NCBI RefSeq assembly: GCF_004339085.1
Contig: NZ_SMFX01000001.1
Span: 629,580 to 693,579, forward strand
Direction: 5' to 3'
DNA from: Thiogranum longum
Lineage (GTDB): Bacteria; Pseudomonadota; Gammaproteobacteria; DSM-19610
Length of the DNA stretch: 64,000 nt
Each line of letters opens with the position of its first letter. Within the stretch, counting starts at the first letter, position 1. Shown here in pieces: positions 9,091 to 21,431 of the stretch. The position numbers and the translations under genes are program-made. The notes beneath the pieces are model-generated. The model did not search any database and had not been told where the DNA came from. It saw nothing but the letters and a program-made list of their open reading frames with translations.

Positions 9091-10215
9091 ATGCCAGAAA
9101 ATTTCATTGCCCTGCGTATCCTGTTGCCTGTCCTGTTGCTGTCCGGTCTGTCCGGGTGCGGCACGCTGGACCGGATGTTTCCGGATCGCAGCGGGGACTA
9201 CAAAAAAACACAAACTGAATCGGCGCTGGATGTACCTCCTGACCTTACCTCGACCCCGGTCAATGACGCCCTGGTAGTACATGACGGAGCCGCTACGCTG
9301 TCCGGTTATAACAGTGCCACCCAGACACGTAAAAGCGCCAGCGGGCAGGTGTTGCCAACACCGGAAGATATGAGTATTGAGCGTGACAAGGATCGCGCAT
9401 GGCTGGTTATCAAAGGTGATCCGGCCACAGTCTGGAATCGGGCAAGACAGTTCTGGCTTGATTCGGGGTTTCTGATTAGCCGTGAAAATCCGGAACTCGG
9501 GGTGCTGGAGACCGACTGGGTGGATAGCCAGGTGAATGCCCCCGGCGATATTATTCGTAACACTATCAGCCGTGTCTTCCAGAGTGCCTATTCATCTTCG
9601 CTACGCGATCGTTACCGGATGCGCCTGGAGTCCGGCGAAAAGCCGGGTACTACCGAGATCTATATTACCCACAAGGGGTTACAGGAAAAACTGGAAGGTC
9701 GCACTGACGAAATCCAGACCACTGTCTGGGAACCGCGGCCCAGCGATCCTGGCCTGGAATCGGAAATGCTGAAGCAGATGATGGTTTATCTTGGCGCCAC
9801 ACCACAGCGTGCCGAGCAACTGCTTTCATCACAGCAACCTGCACCTGACAAGGCGGAATTGACCAAGCTGGGTGACGGGCAGCCGGTACTGGTACTTCAC
9901 GACAGCTTTCCACAAGCCTGGCGCCGCGTCGGTATCACGCTGGACCGGATTGATTTTGCTGTCGAGGACCGGGACCGTTCAGCGGGCACCTATTTCGTGC
10001 GTTACAACGATCCGCTGAAACAACAGAAAAAGGGGTTCCTGTCGAAACTGGCATTCTGGTCAGATGATGAAACCGACAAGGTAACCACCTACCAGATCAA
10101 ACTGGTTGATGATGGAGCGGATACACGCGTGATGGTTCTGAACGAAAAAGGTGAAGCTGAAACCACCGTTACCCCTGTTCGTATTCTGACGCTGCTCTAC
10201 GAGGAACTGAGATAG
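9091..10215 (+). CDS. bamC: Outer membrane assembly lipoprotein BamC
   Basis: A lipoprotein subunit of the BAM complex that inserts beta-barrel proteins into the outer membrane. From ATG 9091 the protein has 374 residues with a signal peptide ending in the lipobox LSGC (Cys 23). After it comes the BamC N-terminal region ALDVPPDLTSTP, which binds BamD, then two helix-grip domains (PATVWNRARQFWLDSGF and then QAWRRVGITLDRIDFAVEDR). An alternative ATG at 9058 overlaps the dapA stop by 8 nt and would lengthen the signal peptide by 11 residues, and I cannot exclude it. Location next to dapA is typical. Confidence 0.92.
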   Translation: MPENFIALRILLPVLLLSGLSGCGTLDRMFPDRSGDYKKTQTESALDVPPDLTSTPVNDALVVHDGAATLSGYNSATQTRKSASGQVLPTPEDMSIERDKDRAWLVIKGDPATVWNRARQFWLDSGFLISRENPELGVLETDWVDSQVNAPGDIIRNTISRVFQSAYSSSLRDRYRMRLESGEKPGTTEIYITHKGLQEKLEGRTDEIQTTVWEPRPSDPGLESEMLKQMMVYLGATPQRAEQLLSSQQPAPDKAELTKLGDGQPVLVLHDSFPQAWRRVGITLDRIDFAVEDRDRSAGTYFVRYNDPLKQQKKGFLSKLAFWSDDETDKVTTYQIKLVDDGADTRVMVLNEKGEAETTVTPVRILTLLYEELR

Positions 10216-10218
10216 GCG

Positions 10219-11001
10219 ATGCGTTTTGCTTCACTGGGTAGTGGCAGCCACGGCAATGCAACACTGGTTGAGGTGCGCGCCACCTGCCTGATGATCGATT
10301 GCGGATTTTCCTGCAAGGAAACCGAAAAACGGTTGCAGCAGCTCGGAATTTCACCTGACAGCATTGATGCAATTCTGGTAACACACGAACACAGTGACCA
10401 CATCTCCGGTGTCGCCAGGTATTCACGCCGTCATGGTACCCCGGTGTGGATGACCTCGGGGACTGAAGCCATGCACCAGGGTGGCGAAGTCGCCGAGCTG
10501 AATATTTTCAACAGCCATCAGTCTTTTAGTATCGGCGACATTGAAATTCAGCCTTTCCCTGTTCCCCATGATGCCCGCGAGCCCTGCCAGTTTGTATTTT
10601 CTGACGGTCAGTACCGGCTCGGATTGCTGACGGACACCGGCAGTATCACCCGCCATATGGTGGAGGCGCTGGAAGGGCTGGATGCCCTGATTCTTGAGTT
10701 CAACCATGATCCCGACATGCTCGCGGATGGGCCTTATCCACTTGGGCTCAAGGCTCGTGTAAGTGGTGATTTTGGCCATCTGAGTAATGCCCAGGCAGCT
10801 GATCTGCTCGGGCGGCTTGATCTGGGCCGCCTGAAACAGCTGGTGGCCGCACATCTTAGTGAAAAAAATAATCATCCCGAGCTGGCACGCGAGCACGTAG
10901 AAAATGCGCTTGGTGGGCATAATGTGGACATTTACATCGCCGACCAGCTGGTCGGTATCCCCTGGAAAAACCTCATCCAGAACAGGTTGCTACCGAACTG
11001 A
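10219..11001 (+). CDS. Metallo-beta-lactamase-fold hydrolase (YycJ/WalJ-like)
   Basis: A 260-residue cytoplasmic metallo-hydrolase. It starts with the strand-loop MRFASLGSGSHGNATLVE and carries the di-metal motif HEHSDH (residues 56-61), a further conserved TDTGSIT and the late motif AHLSEKNNHPELA. This pattern is that of the YycJ group, for which exonuclease activity has been proposed, not of antibiotic-degrading enzymes. It begins 3 bp after the bamC stop, so dapA-bamC-this gene form an operon. Substrate not known. Confidence 0.9.
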   Translation: MRFASLGSGSHGNATLVEVRATCLMIDCGFSCKETEKRLQQLGISPDSIDAILVTHEHSDHISGVARYSRRHGTPVWMTSGTEAMHQGGEVAELNIFNSHQSFSIGDIEIQPFPVPHDAREPCQFVFSDGQYRLGLLTDTGSITRHMVEALEGLDALILEFNHDPDMLADGPYPLGLKARVSGDFGHLSNAQAADLLGRLDLGRLKQLVAAHLSEKNNHPELAREHVENALGGHNVDIYIADQLVGIPWKNLIQNRLLPN

Positions 11002-11117
11002 CCTGACTCAAGATTTTCAGCAATTTGCCACTAACCCGTGTGCATTGAGAGCGCGTGACAGGAAACGGCTGGCCATCCTGGCAAGGCCGTGATTCGCGGG
11101 GTCCGAGGGCTGAAATA

Positions 11118-13145
11118 GTGAAGTATGAAGTGTTTTCCCGGTTGTCTATCCGCAGCAAGGTATGGGGTGGTTTTGGTCTATTACTGGCCCTGACGGTTGC
11201 CGTATCAACGGTATCCTGGCGAAGCCTTTTCCAGATTGAAGATGAATTCAGCCGTATGGTGGAAGAGGTGCAGCCCACTATGCTGGCATCGCAGTCGTTG
11301 TCACGCTCGCTGGCGCAGGCTTCGGCTGCGCTTGGCACCTATCTGCTCACCCGGGAAAATACCAGCCGGGTGGAATACGGCGAGTCGCTGGAACAGGTCG
11401 AGGCCGCTATGTCTGATCTGGCAGAGCAGGCTGCCGAACAGAACAATGCCGAACTGGCGGATCATGTCGCTCATCTTGGAGCACTCGTGGAACGTTTTTC
11501 CGGTTACCGGGATCGCATGATTGCGCTGGCGGAGGACAACAAGACAAATCTGGCTGGTGTGGGTTATGCGGCGAGAAACCTGAATCCTGTCAGCCAGGAA
11601 ATGTTGCAGATTACCAGCGAAATGATCAGCAGTGAATTTGAAGAGGATGTGACGCCCAGACGGCGGAAATTGCTTAACGAGATTCATGAATTGCGTTATG
11701 CCTGGGCCAATGTAATGAATGGTGTGCGTGCTTACATTGCCTTTCGCAGTAACAGTTCACTCGAGGAAATAGAACTTTATACTGGGCTTGCTGACCAGAA
11801 ACTCAACAAGCTGTCTTCCTATGAAGGCGAGCTGACATTCGAGCAGGAAGACGGAGTGGCACGCTTCACCGATCTCAAGAAGAAATTTTCCGGTTTGTTT
11901 GAAGGCTTGAAGAAAATTGCTGCTGAAGGGGGCTGGCGCACCGATGTCAGTCTAATCCGTAACGAGGTTTCACCACTTCTTGCTGAAATTAATAATGAAC
12001 TTGATGGGGTAGTAGAAGGGCAGCGTCAGCTTGCGATGACCGCCAGTGATGACGTGTTAAGTGACCTTCAGGGCAGTACTTCCTTCATTGGCATTCTGCT
12101 GGCCGTATCACTGTTTATTGGCATTGCCGTCATGATGCTGGCTGGACGCCAGGTTGTTTCTCCGATCCTGCGTCTTCGGGATATTCTCGAAGATATGGCA
12201 AAAGGCGAGGGCGACCTGACCCAGCGTGCAAAGCTTGCCTCGAAAGATGAGTTGGGACAAACCTCCGGTTATTTCAACCAGATGATGGGTGGTTTGCAGG
12301 AGATGGTGCTGGAGATAGCCGCTGTTTCCGAGCAGGTGCTGGGGAGTGCGCAGCAATCCAGCGAGCGCATCGGTACCGTACACAAGAATGTCACCGACGC
12401 GGCTGAACGTATACGCGGTACGGCAGCTGCCACTGAAGAAATGTCGGCAACCAGTGCAGATATTGCGCGTAATGCAGAAACGGCAGCCAGTGAAGCCGAG
12501 AAAGCGCGCGAGCAGGCCAGTGAAGGGAACGGCGCCATGCGTGAAATGGCGGGCAAGGCCGGGGTGATGGAAAATGAAGTCAAGCGTCTGCAGGAAAGTG
12601 TTGCGACGATTGAGGAAAAGGGGCGTGCCATGGAATCCATGGTCGGGGTAATCAACGAGATTGCCGAACAGACCAATTTGCTGGCACTGAACGCGGCCAT
12701 CGAGGCGGCGCGTGCCGGCGAAGCCGGGCGTGGGTTCGCCGTGGTGGCTGACGAAGTGCGTCAACTGGCATCCAAAACCCAGCAGTCTACGGCCAGTATC
12801 CACGAATTGCTCGACAGTAATCGCAAGTCCAGCCAGGCGCTGGTTTCCACCATGCAGCAGGTGGCTGAGGCCGGTGGCTCGGTCTCGAATACGGTTTCAG
12901 ATGCCGAGCGGGTGATCTCACGCATGTCGGAAAGCGTCAACCTGATGAACGATATGGTGGTGGAAATTGCCCAGGCCGCCCGTGAGCAGTCCCAGGCCAG
13001 TCAGGAGATTGCGCACAACGTGGAGACCATATCTGCCACAGAAACCGAGAATGCTGATTTAATGTCAGCCAGTCACGAGGAATTATCCGAGCTGACGGGC
13101 ACAGCGGTTCGGCTTAAGGCTGTTGTGGACCGCTTCAAGGTTTAA
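11118..13145 (+). CDS. Methyl-accepting chemotaxis protein with large periplasmic domain and HAMP
   Basis: A full-length chemoreceptor of about 675 residues. It has a first membrane helix (about 15-33), a roughly 280-residue helical periplasmic sensor, a second helix [20 protein letters not shown] and a HAMP domain ([20 protein letters not shown]). The signalling coiled coil follows, with the tip [20 protein letters not shown] and [16 protein letters not shown] chose GTG 11118, which has GAGGG upstream; another GTG at 11055 would add 21 residues without membrane character. It is transcribed alone between a metallo-hydrolase gene and purL. Confidence 0.95.
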   Translation: MKYEVFSRLSIRSKVWGGFGLLLALTVAVSTVSWRSLFQIEDEFSRMVEEVQPTMLASQSLSRSLAQASAALGTYLLTRENTSRVEYGESLEQVEAAMSDLAEQAAEQNNAELADHVAHLGALVERFSGYRDRMIALAEDNKTNLAGVGYAARNLNPVSQEMLQITSEMISSEFEEDVTPRRRKLLNEIHELRYAWANVMNGVRAYIAFRSNSSLEEIELYTGLADQKLNKLSSYEGELTFEQEDGVARFTDLKKKFSGLFEGLKKIAAEGGWRTDVSLIRNEVSPLLAEINNELDGVVEGQRQLAMTASDDVLSDLQGSTSFIGILLAVSLFIGIAVMMLAGRQVVSPILRLRDILEDMAKGEGDLTQRAKLASKDELGQTSGYFNQMMGGLQEMVLEIAAVSEQVLGSAQQSSERIGTVHKNVTDAAERIRGTAAATEEMSATSADIARNAETAASEAEKAREQASEGNGAMREMAGKAGVMENEVKRLQESVATIEEKGRAMESMVGVINEIAEQTNLLALNAAIEAARAGEAGRGFAVVADEVRQLASKTQQSTASIHELLDSNRKSSQALVSTMQQVAEAGGSVSNTVSDAERVISRMSESVNLMNDMVVEIAQAAREQSQASQEIAHNVETISATETENADLMSASHEELSELTGTAVRLKAVVDRFKV

Positions 13146-13155
13146 GAAAAACAGC

Positions 13156-13175
13156 CAGCCGCCTGCGTGCGGCTG
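13156..13175 (+). terminator. Weak hairpin after the chemoreceptor gene
   Basis: A 7-bp stem CAGCCGC/GCGGCTG with a 6-nt loop lies 10 bp after the stop codon. No T-run follows, so intrinsic termination is uncertain. Confidence 0.35.
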
Positions 13176-13232
13176 TACCACCTCCCGACCATCCCGTATC
13201 ATAGCGTGCTTTCGTTTTGACCGGGAAAGCCC

Positions 13233-16200
13233 ATGTTGCAGCTTGCTGGCGCACCTGCCTTTTCATCCTTCCGAATCCGTAAATTGCTCGAACGTGTGCA
13301 GCAGATCGCTGCCGGTGTTACGGGGCTGGAAGCTCACTACGTTCATTTCGTGGAGCCGGAGCAGGATCTGACGCCTGCCGAATGGCAGGTGCTTGAACAG
13401 CTGCTGGGCGGGGCAGACCCCAGCGTCAGGCAGGCAGCACACCGGTTCTGGGTTGTTCCACGCATTGGCACTATTTCTCCCTGGTCGAGCAAGGCCACCG
13501 ATATCGCCCATAACTGCGGGCTGTTGAATGTGTCGCGTATTGAGCGAGGGATCAGTTTTGACCTGGGTCTTGAGGCAGGGGTCACCCTGGATGGTGATAC
13601 GCTGGAATCGCTGTTGGCAATTCTGCACGATCGTATGACCGAGTCGGTGCTGACACGTGCGGAGGATGCCGAGGCGTTATTCAGTCATGCCGAGCCGGCG
13701 CCGCTGAGTCGCGTGGATATTCTCCAGGGTGGCCGTGATGCTTTACTGGCAGCAGACAGGTCGCTGGGGCTGGCGTTATCAGGTGATGAAATCGATTACC
13801 TGGTAGAAAGCTTTATTGCACTGGGCCGTAATCCCACTGATGTCGAGCTGATGATGTTCGCACAGGCGAACTCCGAGCATTGTCGCCACAAGATATTCAA
13901 CGCCAGTTGGGTCATTGACGGCAAACCGCAGGACACCACCCTGTTCAACATGATCCGTGCTACGCATCGGGCCAGCCCCGACGGCGTGCTGTCCGCCTAC
14001 CATGACAACTCAGCTGTTATCGAGGGCAATCCGGCGAAGCGCTTTTTTATCGACGCTGATTCCGGTGCTTATCGTGAGCACCATGAAGCTGCGCACATAC
14101 AGATCAAAGTAGAAACACATAACCATCCGACTGCCATAGCACCTTTCCCGGGCGCAGCAACCGGTTCCGGCGGTGAGATCCGTGATGAAGGTGCTACCGG
14201 GCGCGGTGCCAGGCCCAAGGCTGGGCTGAGCGGCTTTTCCGTGTCCAACCTGCGGATACCGGACTTCGTGCAGCCGTGGGAAACCGATTACGGCAAGCCG
14301 GCACGAATTGTTTCTGCGCTGGAAATTATGATCGATGGGCCGCTGGGTGCCGCGGCCTTCAATAACGAATTTGGTCGACCTAACCTGTGCGGCTACTTCC
14401 GCACTTTCGAGGAGCGCGTACCGGGGCCGGCAGGCGAGGAAGTGCGTGGCTATCACAAGCCCATCATGATTGCCGGTGGTTACGGCAATATCCGTGAACA
14501 GCACATTGAAAAACAGGACATTCCTGCCGGCGGCCAGATTGTAGTGATCGGCGGACCCGCCATGTTGATTGGTCTTGGTGGTGGCGCAGCTTCATCTGTA
14601 TCCAGCGGTGAGAGCGCCGAGCACCTGGATTTTGCCTCGGTACAGCGGGGCAACCCGGAAATGGAGCGCCGTTGCCAGGAAGTCATTGACCGTTGTTGGG
14701 AAATGGGCGAAGACAACCCGATTCTGTCTATTCACGATGTTGGCGCAGGCGGCTTGTCCAATGCAGTACCGGAACTGGTGAATGATGCCGGGCGCGGTGG
14801 CCGCTTCGAGTTGCGTGCCATTCCCAACGACGAGCCGGGTATGTCTCCCATGCAAATCTGGTGTAACGAGTCGCAGGAGCGTTATGTGCTGGCAGTATCG
14901 GATGCGCGTATCGAGGAATTCCAGGCGCTGTGCGAACGTGAACGCTGCCCCGTTGAAGTGCTGGGCGAGGCGACGCTGGAGCCACAGCTGGTGCTGGGGG
15001 ACGGATATTTCGACAATACGCCCATTGATCTGCCGCTGTCTCTTTTGCTGGGCAAGCCGCCTAAAATGTTGCGCGATGTTCACCATCGTACTTTCAGCAA
15101 ACCCGACCTGGAACTGCCGGATGATCTGACAGAAATCGCCTATCGTTTGCTGCGTGTGCCTTCGGTCGGCAGCAAGCAGTTCCTGATTACGATTGGCGAC
15201 CGTTCTGTGACCGGACAGGTGACACGTGACCAGATGGTCGGACCCTGGCAGGTGCCGGTTGCAGATGTAGCCGTAACTTGTGCCGATTACCGCAGTTATC
15301 GTGGTGAAGCCATGGCAATGGGCGAGCGTCCACCGGTGGCACTGGTCGATCCGCCGGCCTCGGGACGTATGGCGGTCGGCGAAACCATTACCAATATGGC
15401 CGCCGCGTGTATCGAGTCATTATCCAGCATTCGTCTGTCGGCCAACTGGATGGCACCTGCCGGTCATCCGGGGGAAGATGCCGGCCTGTTTGATACGGTG
15501 CGCGCCGTCGGTGAGGCGCTGTGTCCACGACTTGGCCTTTGTATCCCGGTGGGCAAGGATTCCCTGTCGATGAAGACAGTGTGGGAGGAAGATGGCGAGC
15601 CACGTTCGGTCACTGGTCCCTTGTCATTGATCGTGACCGGTTTTGCACCGGTCAGCGATGTGTGTAAAACCCTGACGCCGCAGTTGCGTATTGATTGCGG
15701 CGATACCGACCTGGTGCTTGTTGATCTGGGCAAAGGGCGTAACCGGCTGGCCGGTTCGGCACTGGCCCAGGCATACAAGCAGGTTGGTCATCATGCGCCT
15801 GACCTCGACGACCCGGATGCATTGAAGAGTTTCTTCGCCGCTATCCAGGACCTCAACCAGAATGACCTGCTGCTGGCTTACCACGATCGTTCCGACGGTG
15901 GCTTGTTTACCACGCTGTGTGAAATGGCCTTTGCCGGTCATTACGGAGTGGAAGTTCAGCTTGACGAACTCGGTGATGACAGTCGCGCCGCGCTTTTCAG
16001 TGAGGAGCTGGGTGCGGTGCTGCAGGTGCGACATTGCGACACTGACGCAGTACTGGAGACCCTGCGCGAAGCCGGTCTGGGGCGATACAGCCATGTCATT
16101 GGTGCCTTGCGTGATGATGATCGCATTGTCTTTACCCGGGCACGCAAACCGCTGTTTGATGAAAAACGCATAGACTTGCAGCGCGCATGGTCGGAAACCA

Positions 16201-17123
16201 GTTACCAGATGCAGGTTCTGCGGGACAACCCGGAATGTGCAGAACAGGAGTTCTCTGCACTGCTCGACAGTAGTGATCCCGGTATGCAGCCACGTATCAG
16301 TTTTGACCCGGAAGATAACATTGCCGCCCCCATGATCGCGGTGGGTGTGGCGCCCAGGGTGGCTATCCTGCGTGAGCAGGGTGTGAACGGGCAGCTGGAA
16401 ATGGCCGCTGCATTTACAGCGGCCGGCTTTGACTGCCGTGATATACACATGAGCGACATTATTACCGGGCGAGCAGATCTGTCCGGTTTTAGCGGCCTGG
16501 TAGCTTGCGGTGGTTTTTCCTACGGCGACGTACTGGGCGCAGGACAGGGCTGGGCAAGATCGATCCTGTTCAATGCCGGTGCCCGTGATGCCTTCAGTGC
16601 GTTTTTCGATCGTGACGACAGTTGGGGGCTGGGTGTGTGTAACGGTTGCCAGATGATGTCCGGCTTACGGGATATCATTCCAGGTGCTGCGCACTGGCCA
16701 GGTTTCGAGCGTAACCTGTCCGAACAGTTCGAGGCGCGTTATTCACTTGTTGAAATACTCGATACGCCATCAGTTTTGCTCAAGGACATGGCCGGCTCCC
16801 ATCTGCCGATTGCCGTAGCACACGGTGAAGGTCGGGCCGCATTTACTTCACGTGAGCAGGCGCAGGCGGTTCTGGACAGCGGACACGTCGCATTGCGATA
16901 CGTAGATCACTATGGCGAGGCTACCGAAGCTTACCCACACAATCCCAACGGTTCGGCATTCGGTATTACCGGTCTGACAACCGATGACGGGCGCTTCACC
17001 ATCATGATGCCGCACCCGGAGCGGGTATTCCGCGGCGTACAGCATTCCTGGTGTCCTGACGAGTGGGGTGAGGATGGCCCCTGGTTGCGGATGTTCCGTA
17101 ATGCGCGTTACCAGGTTGGTTAG
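13233..17123 (+). CDS. purL: Phosphoribosylformylglycinamidine synthase, single-chain type
   Basis: A 1296-residue purine-synthesis enzyme that converts FGAR to FGAM using glutamine and ATP. It has the large single-chain architecture of proteobacteria. It begins with an N-terminal PurS-like part with [15 protein letters not shown], then the linker with [10 protein letters not shown]. Two duplicated ATP-binding synthase halves follow, with [20 protein letters not shown] and [14 protein letters not shown], and a C-terminal class I glutamine amidotransferase with the nucleophile motif [11 protein letters not shown] and the HPERVF histidine. It stands alone between a chemoreceptor and msrPQ; no other pur gene is close. 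Confidence 0.99.
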   Translation: MLQLAGAPAFSSFRIRKLLERVQQIAAGVTGLEAHYVHFVEPEQDLTPAEWQVLEQLLGGADPSVRQAAHRFWVVPRIGTISPWSSKATDIAHNCGLLNVSRIERGISFDLGLEAGVTLDGDTLESLLAILHDRMTESVLTRAEDAEALFSHAEPAPLSRVDILQGGRDALLAADRSLGLALSGDEIDYLVESFIALGRNPTDVELMMFAQANSEHCRHKIFNASWVIDGKPQDTTLFNMIRATHRASPDGVLSAYHDNSAVIEGNPAKRFFIDADSGAYREHHEAAHIQIKVETHNHPTAIAPFPGAATGSGGEIRDEGATGRGARPKAGLSGFSVSNLRIPDFVQPWETDYGKPARIVSALEIMIDGPLGAAAFNNEFGRPNLCGYFRTFEERVPGPAGEEVRGYHKPIMIAGGYGNIREQHIEKQDIPAGGQIVVIGGPAMLIGLGGGAASSVSSGESAEHLDFASVQRGNPEMERRCQEVIDRCWEMGEDNPILSIHDVGAGGLSNAVPELVNDAGRGGRFELRAIPNDEPGMSPMQIWCNESQERYVLAVSDARIEEFQALCERERCPVEVLGEATLEPQLVLGDGYFDNTPIDLPLSLLLGKPPKMLRDVHHRTFSKPDLELPDDLTEIAYRLLRVPSVGSKQFLITIGDRSVTGQVTRDQMVGPWQVPVADVAVTCADYRSYRGEAMAMGERPPVALVDPPASGRMAVGETITNMAAACIESLSSIRLSANWMAPAGHPGEDAGLFDTVRAVGEALCPRLGLCIPVGKDSLSMKTVWEEDGEPRSVTGPLSLIVTGFAPVSDVCKTLTPQLRIDCGDTDLVLVDLGKGRNRLAGSALAQAYKQVGHHAPDLDDPDALKSFFAAIQDLNQNDLLLAYHDRSDGGLFTTLCEMAFAGHYGVEVQLDELGDDSRAALFSEELGAVLQVRHCDTDAVLETLREAGLGRYSHVIGALRDDDRIVFTRARKPLFDEKRIDLQRAWSETSYQMQVLRDNPECAEQEFSALLDSSDPGMQPRISFDPEDNIAAPMIAVGVAPRVAILREQGVNGQLEMAAAFTAAGFDCRDIHMSDIITGRADLSGFSGLVACGGFSYGDVLGAGQGWARSILFNAGARDAFSAFFDRDDSWGLGVCNGCQMMSGLRDIIPGAAHWPGFERNLSEQFEARYSLVEILDTPSVLLKDMAGSHLPIAVAHGEGRAAFTSREQAQAVLDSGHVALRYVDHYGEATEAYPHNPNGSAFGITGLTTDDGRFTIMMPHPERVFRGVQHSWCPDEWGEDGPWLRMFRNARYQVG

Positions 17124-17268
17124 TGCGTTCGTGACCATTCTGTGAAGACTTCTGCCCGCAAGTCGCTACACTACAGGTAAGCCTGTGTTTAAAGGGCCTG
17201 CAGCGGGTCCGGGCGAGGAACTTGCTCTTCAGGGCGCAGTCTCAACGTGCAGACCAGAGGGTAGAACT

Positions 17269-18213
17269 GTGTTGATCAGAAAACCAGCCGATCTTGACGA
17301 GTCAGATGTTACTCCATACGAAATATATCAGCAGCGACGCAAGTTCATGCAATCCGGGCTTGCCGTTGCCGGGGCAGCACTGACAGGTTCGTTATGGCTG
17401 CCGTCTGCGTCGGCAGCCATAACTATCGGTGAGGTGAAGGATGGCCCGTTCAGCACCGATGAGAACAAAACCGACCGCAAGGACGTTTTGACCTATAACA
17501 ATTTCTACGAGTTCGGTGTTTCCAAGTCTGACCCTTTCAAAACCGCACACCGGATGAAAACCGATCCCTGGTCGGTAGAAGTTGTTGGTGAATGTGAAAA
17601 ACCGGGCACATTTTCGCTGGAAGATATTCTGGCCCCGCATGCGCTGGAAGAACGTATATACCGGCTTCGCTGCGTGGAGGGCTGGTCGATGGTAATCCCG
17701 TGGATTGGATTCCCCCTGGCCGATCTGGTCAAGCGCTTCGCGCCAACCTCCAAAGCCAGGTTTGTGGAATTTGAAACCCTGTACGACAAGAAACAGATGC
17801 CGGGTCAGCGGCGGCGTGTACTGGACTGGCCGTATCGCGAAGGGCTGCGTATGGATGAAGCCATGAACCCGCTCACTCTTATGGCGGTAGGGTTATACGG
17901 CGAAACACTGCCTAACCAGAATGGTGCCCCCCTGCGCCTGGTGGTGCCCTGGAAATACGGATTTAAAAGTATCAAGTCAATTGTGAAAATCCGCTTTCGG
18001 GAAACACAACCGACCAGTTCGTGGATGAAGGCCGGTCCGCGTGAGTATGGCTTCTATTCCAATGTAAACCCGAATGTTCCACACCCGCGCTGGAGCCAGA
18101 AGCGTGAACGGCGTATCGGAGAACTCAGAAAGCGCAAGACGCTTATGTTCAATGGCTACGAAGAGCAGGTTGCTGCCATGTATTCAGGTATGGACCTGAA
18201 AAAGTATTTCTAG
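17269..18213 (+). CDS. msrP: Protein-methionine-sulfoxide reductase catalytic subunit MsrP (YedY)
   Basis: A 314-residue molybdenum-cofactor enzyme that repairs oxidised methionines in periplasmic proteins. The start GTG 17269 has a good ribosome site (AGAGGG) and gives a twin-arginine signal peptide, [10 protein letters not shown] followed by a hydrophobic stretch ending near ASA, as expected for Tat export. The sulfite-oxidase-like fold shows [14 protein letters not shown] with the cofactor-ligating Cys, and [21 protein letters not shown] longer frame reaching 17185 is less likely. It is followed after 16 bp by its haem partner msrQ. Confidence 0.95.
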   Translation: MLIRKPADLDESDVTPYEIYQQRRKFMQSGLAVAGAALTGSLWLPSASAAITIGEVKDGPFSTDENKTDRKDVLTYNNFYEFGVSKSDPFKTAHRMKTDPWSVEVVGECEKPGTFSLEDILAPHALEERIYRLRCVEGWSMVIPWIGFPLADLVKRFAPTSKARFVEFETLYDKKQMPGQRRRVLDWPYREGLRMDEAMNPLTLMAVGLYGETLPNQNGAPLRLVVPWKYGFKSIKSIVKIRFRETQPTSSWMKAGPREYGFYSNVNPNVPHPRWSQKRERRIGELRKRKTLMFNGYEEQVAAMYSGMDLKKYF

Positions 18214-18229
18214 CCGGGTGGTTCGCAAT

Positions 18230-18835
18230 ATGCAAAAACGCATACTAAAGCCGCTGGTTTTTCTGTTATGCCTGCTGCCGGTTGTGGTTCTTGTTTGGCA
18301 GTTATTGACAGACCGGCTGGGCGCGAACCCGATTGATGAAGTGGCTGATGCAACCGGCGAGTGGACATTGCGGTTCCTGTTGATAACGCTGATGGCTACC
18401 CCGATCAAACGCCTGTTTGGCTGGGGCTGGATGGTCAGGGTGCGGCGTATGCTCGGGATTTTTGCGTTTTTCTATGCAACGCTGCACCTTGTTACCTACC
18501 TGTGGCTCGACCAGTTTTTCGACTGGGGCGAGATCTGGCTGGACATCCTGGACCGGCCATTTATTACCATTGGTATGCTGGCGTTCGTTTTATTGTTGCC
18601 GCTGGTGGTTACATCAAACAATATGATGATGCGCCGGCTTGGACGAAACTGGAAGCGGCTGCATCGCCTCGCATATGTTATCCCCTTGCTGGGCGTCGTG
18701 CATTTCTGGTGGCTGGTCAAGGCCGATGTGCTGGAGCCGTTGGTGTACGGTGGAGTGCTCGCGCTGCTGTTGCTCTTGAGGGTAAGGCGTAAAGCCTTGA
18801 CCGGCCGGGTGGCCGGTGAGAACTGCGCGTCCTGA
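18230..18835 (+). CDS. msrQ: Protein-methionine-sulfoxide reductase haem-binding subunit MsrQ (YedZ)
   Basis: An integral membrane cytochrome of about 201 residues with roughly six hydrophobic helices that passes electrons from quinones or flavin to MsrP. Family features include LKPLVFLLCLLP at the N-terminus, LRFLLITLMATPIKRLFGW, a YATLHLVTYLW helix with a haem-ligating His, and WKRLHRLAYVIPLLGVVHFW with two more. ATG 18230 is used; GTG 18218 is an alternative. It is coupled with msrP. Confidence 0.95.
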   Translation: MQKRILKPLVFLLCLLPVVVLVWQLLTDRLGANPIDEVADATGEWTLRFLLITLMATPIKRLFGWGWMVRVRRMLGIFAFFYATLHLVTYLWLDQFFDWGEIWLDILDRPFITIGMLAFVLLLPLVVTSNNMMMRRLGRNWKRLHRLAYVIPLLGVVHFWWLVKADVLEPLVYGGVLALLLLLRVRRKALTGRVAGENCAS

Positions 18836-18853
18836 CCCCCTTTGTTCAGGGGG
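18836..18853. terminator. Short hairpin between convergent genes
   Basis: A 6-bp stem CCCCCT/AGGGGG with a 6-nt loop directly after msrQ and before the 3' end of the convergent gene at 18866. There is no T-run, so a role in termination is only suggested. Confidence 0.35.
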
Positions 18854-18865
18854 GCGTGGAGGCGG

Positions 18866-19468
18866 CTATGGCATATCCTTCAGCTTTTTGTAATCAATGG
18901 CTTCGGCATAAGCCTTCAGGTCTTCTGCGCTGACGTCGTTGCCTTCAATCGTTACAAGAAAGCGTTTGGCAACGACGATATTGATTTCACCCTGTCTGTT
19001 GTCGCTGTCAAACTTGACGATGGCTTTCTGGCGTCCGACCCGTTCCAGTTTGCCTCCGTCAGAGGCAGCAAACATCGGGTTAGAAAACATCATCATCATG
19101 CCCTGCATCATCGGTGAGTCAGTGATTATTCTTACAGTAACCGAGCTGGCGTTCTTGCTGTATGTGCGTTCTGCCGTTACGCCACCACCAAACATGGCGC
19201 CGCCAGCAGCCTGGGACGAGGGAGGCTGTGCACTCCATCCGTCAAGGGGTTCGGGAAGAAATGCCTCGAGTTCGCCGCCTTTCTTTTGCTGGATCAATTG
19301 CGTCGCATAGTTCAGGCTTTCAACTGCATCCTTGTATTCACCGTCATGGTAATACTCCAGCGCCTCGTTGATAGAGTCTTCGATGTCATCTGCATAGCCC
19401 GGTCCGGAAAGCATAAAGATAGCTGCCGCAATACCGGTGGCTTTCAATGCACTGTTCAGTTCAAACAT
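18866..19468 (-). CDS. Exported hypothetical protein
   Basis: A 200-residue protein not recognised by name. It starts with a signal peptide (ATGIAAAIFMLSGPGYA, cleavage expected before DDIED), then a short TPR-like helical part (SINEALEYYHDGEYKDAVES), a Gly/Ala linker with FGGGV, and a C-terminal alpha/beta part with a Met-rich helix (MMQGMMMMFSNPMF). It is probably periplasmic or envelope-attached. The Met-rich stretch next to the msrPQ genes, which repair oxidised Met, is suggestive but unproven. It lies upstream of and convergent with msrPQ and downstream of ettA. Confidence 0.7.
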   Translation of the reverse strand: MFELNSALKATGIAAAIFMLSGPGYADDIEDSINEALEYYHDGEYKDAVESLNYATQLIQQKKGGELEAFLPEPLDGWSAQPPSSQAAGGAMFGGGVTAERTYSKNASSVTVRIITDSPMMQGMMMMFSNPMFAASDGGKLERVGRQKAIVKFDSDNRQGEINIVVAKRFLVTIEGNDVSAEDLKAYAEAIDYKKLKDMP

Positions 19469-19503
19469 GATTCTCTCCTTTTTTCACAAAGTCGAAACAC
19501 GGT

Positions 19504-21168
<1,665 letters not shown>

Positions 21169-21431
21169 GTGTCCTCACCGGCTGGAGATAAACTCGGGAC
21201 ATTATACCGGTTGTGTGCTGCCAGGTTGAGTCACTATCTGTGGACCTGGAGTAGTGCAGGCCTGATAAGATCCTGGCAAACGGGTCAGGCAATGTGTAAT
21301 GCCCGAGTCGGGTAATTATACCTTTTGTGGCGGATCCGCCCTGTTATGTGACATGGCAGAAATAGAAAAACCTTAAATAAATAGCCAGATAGCCGATAAA
21401 ACGGCTCAGAGTACGAAACCGGGCAATTTCT

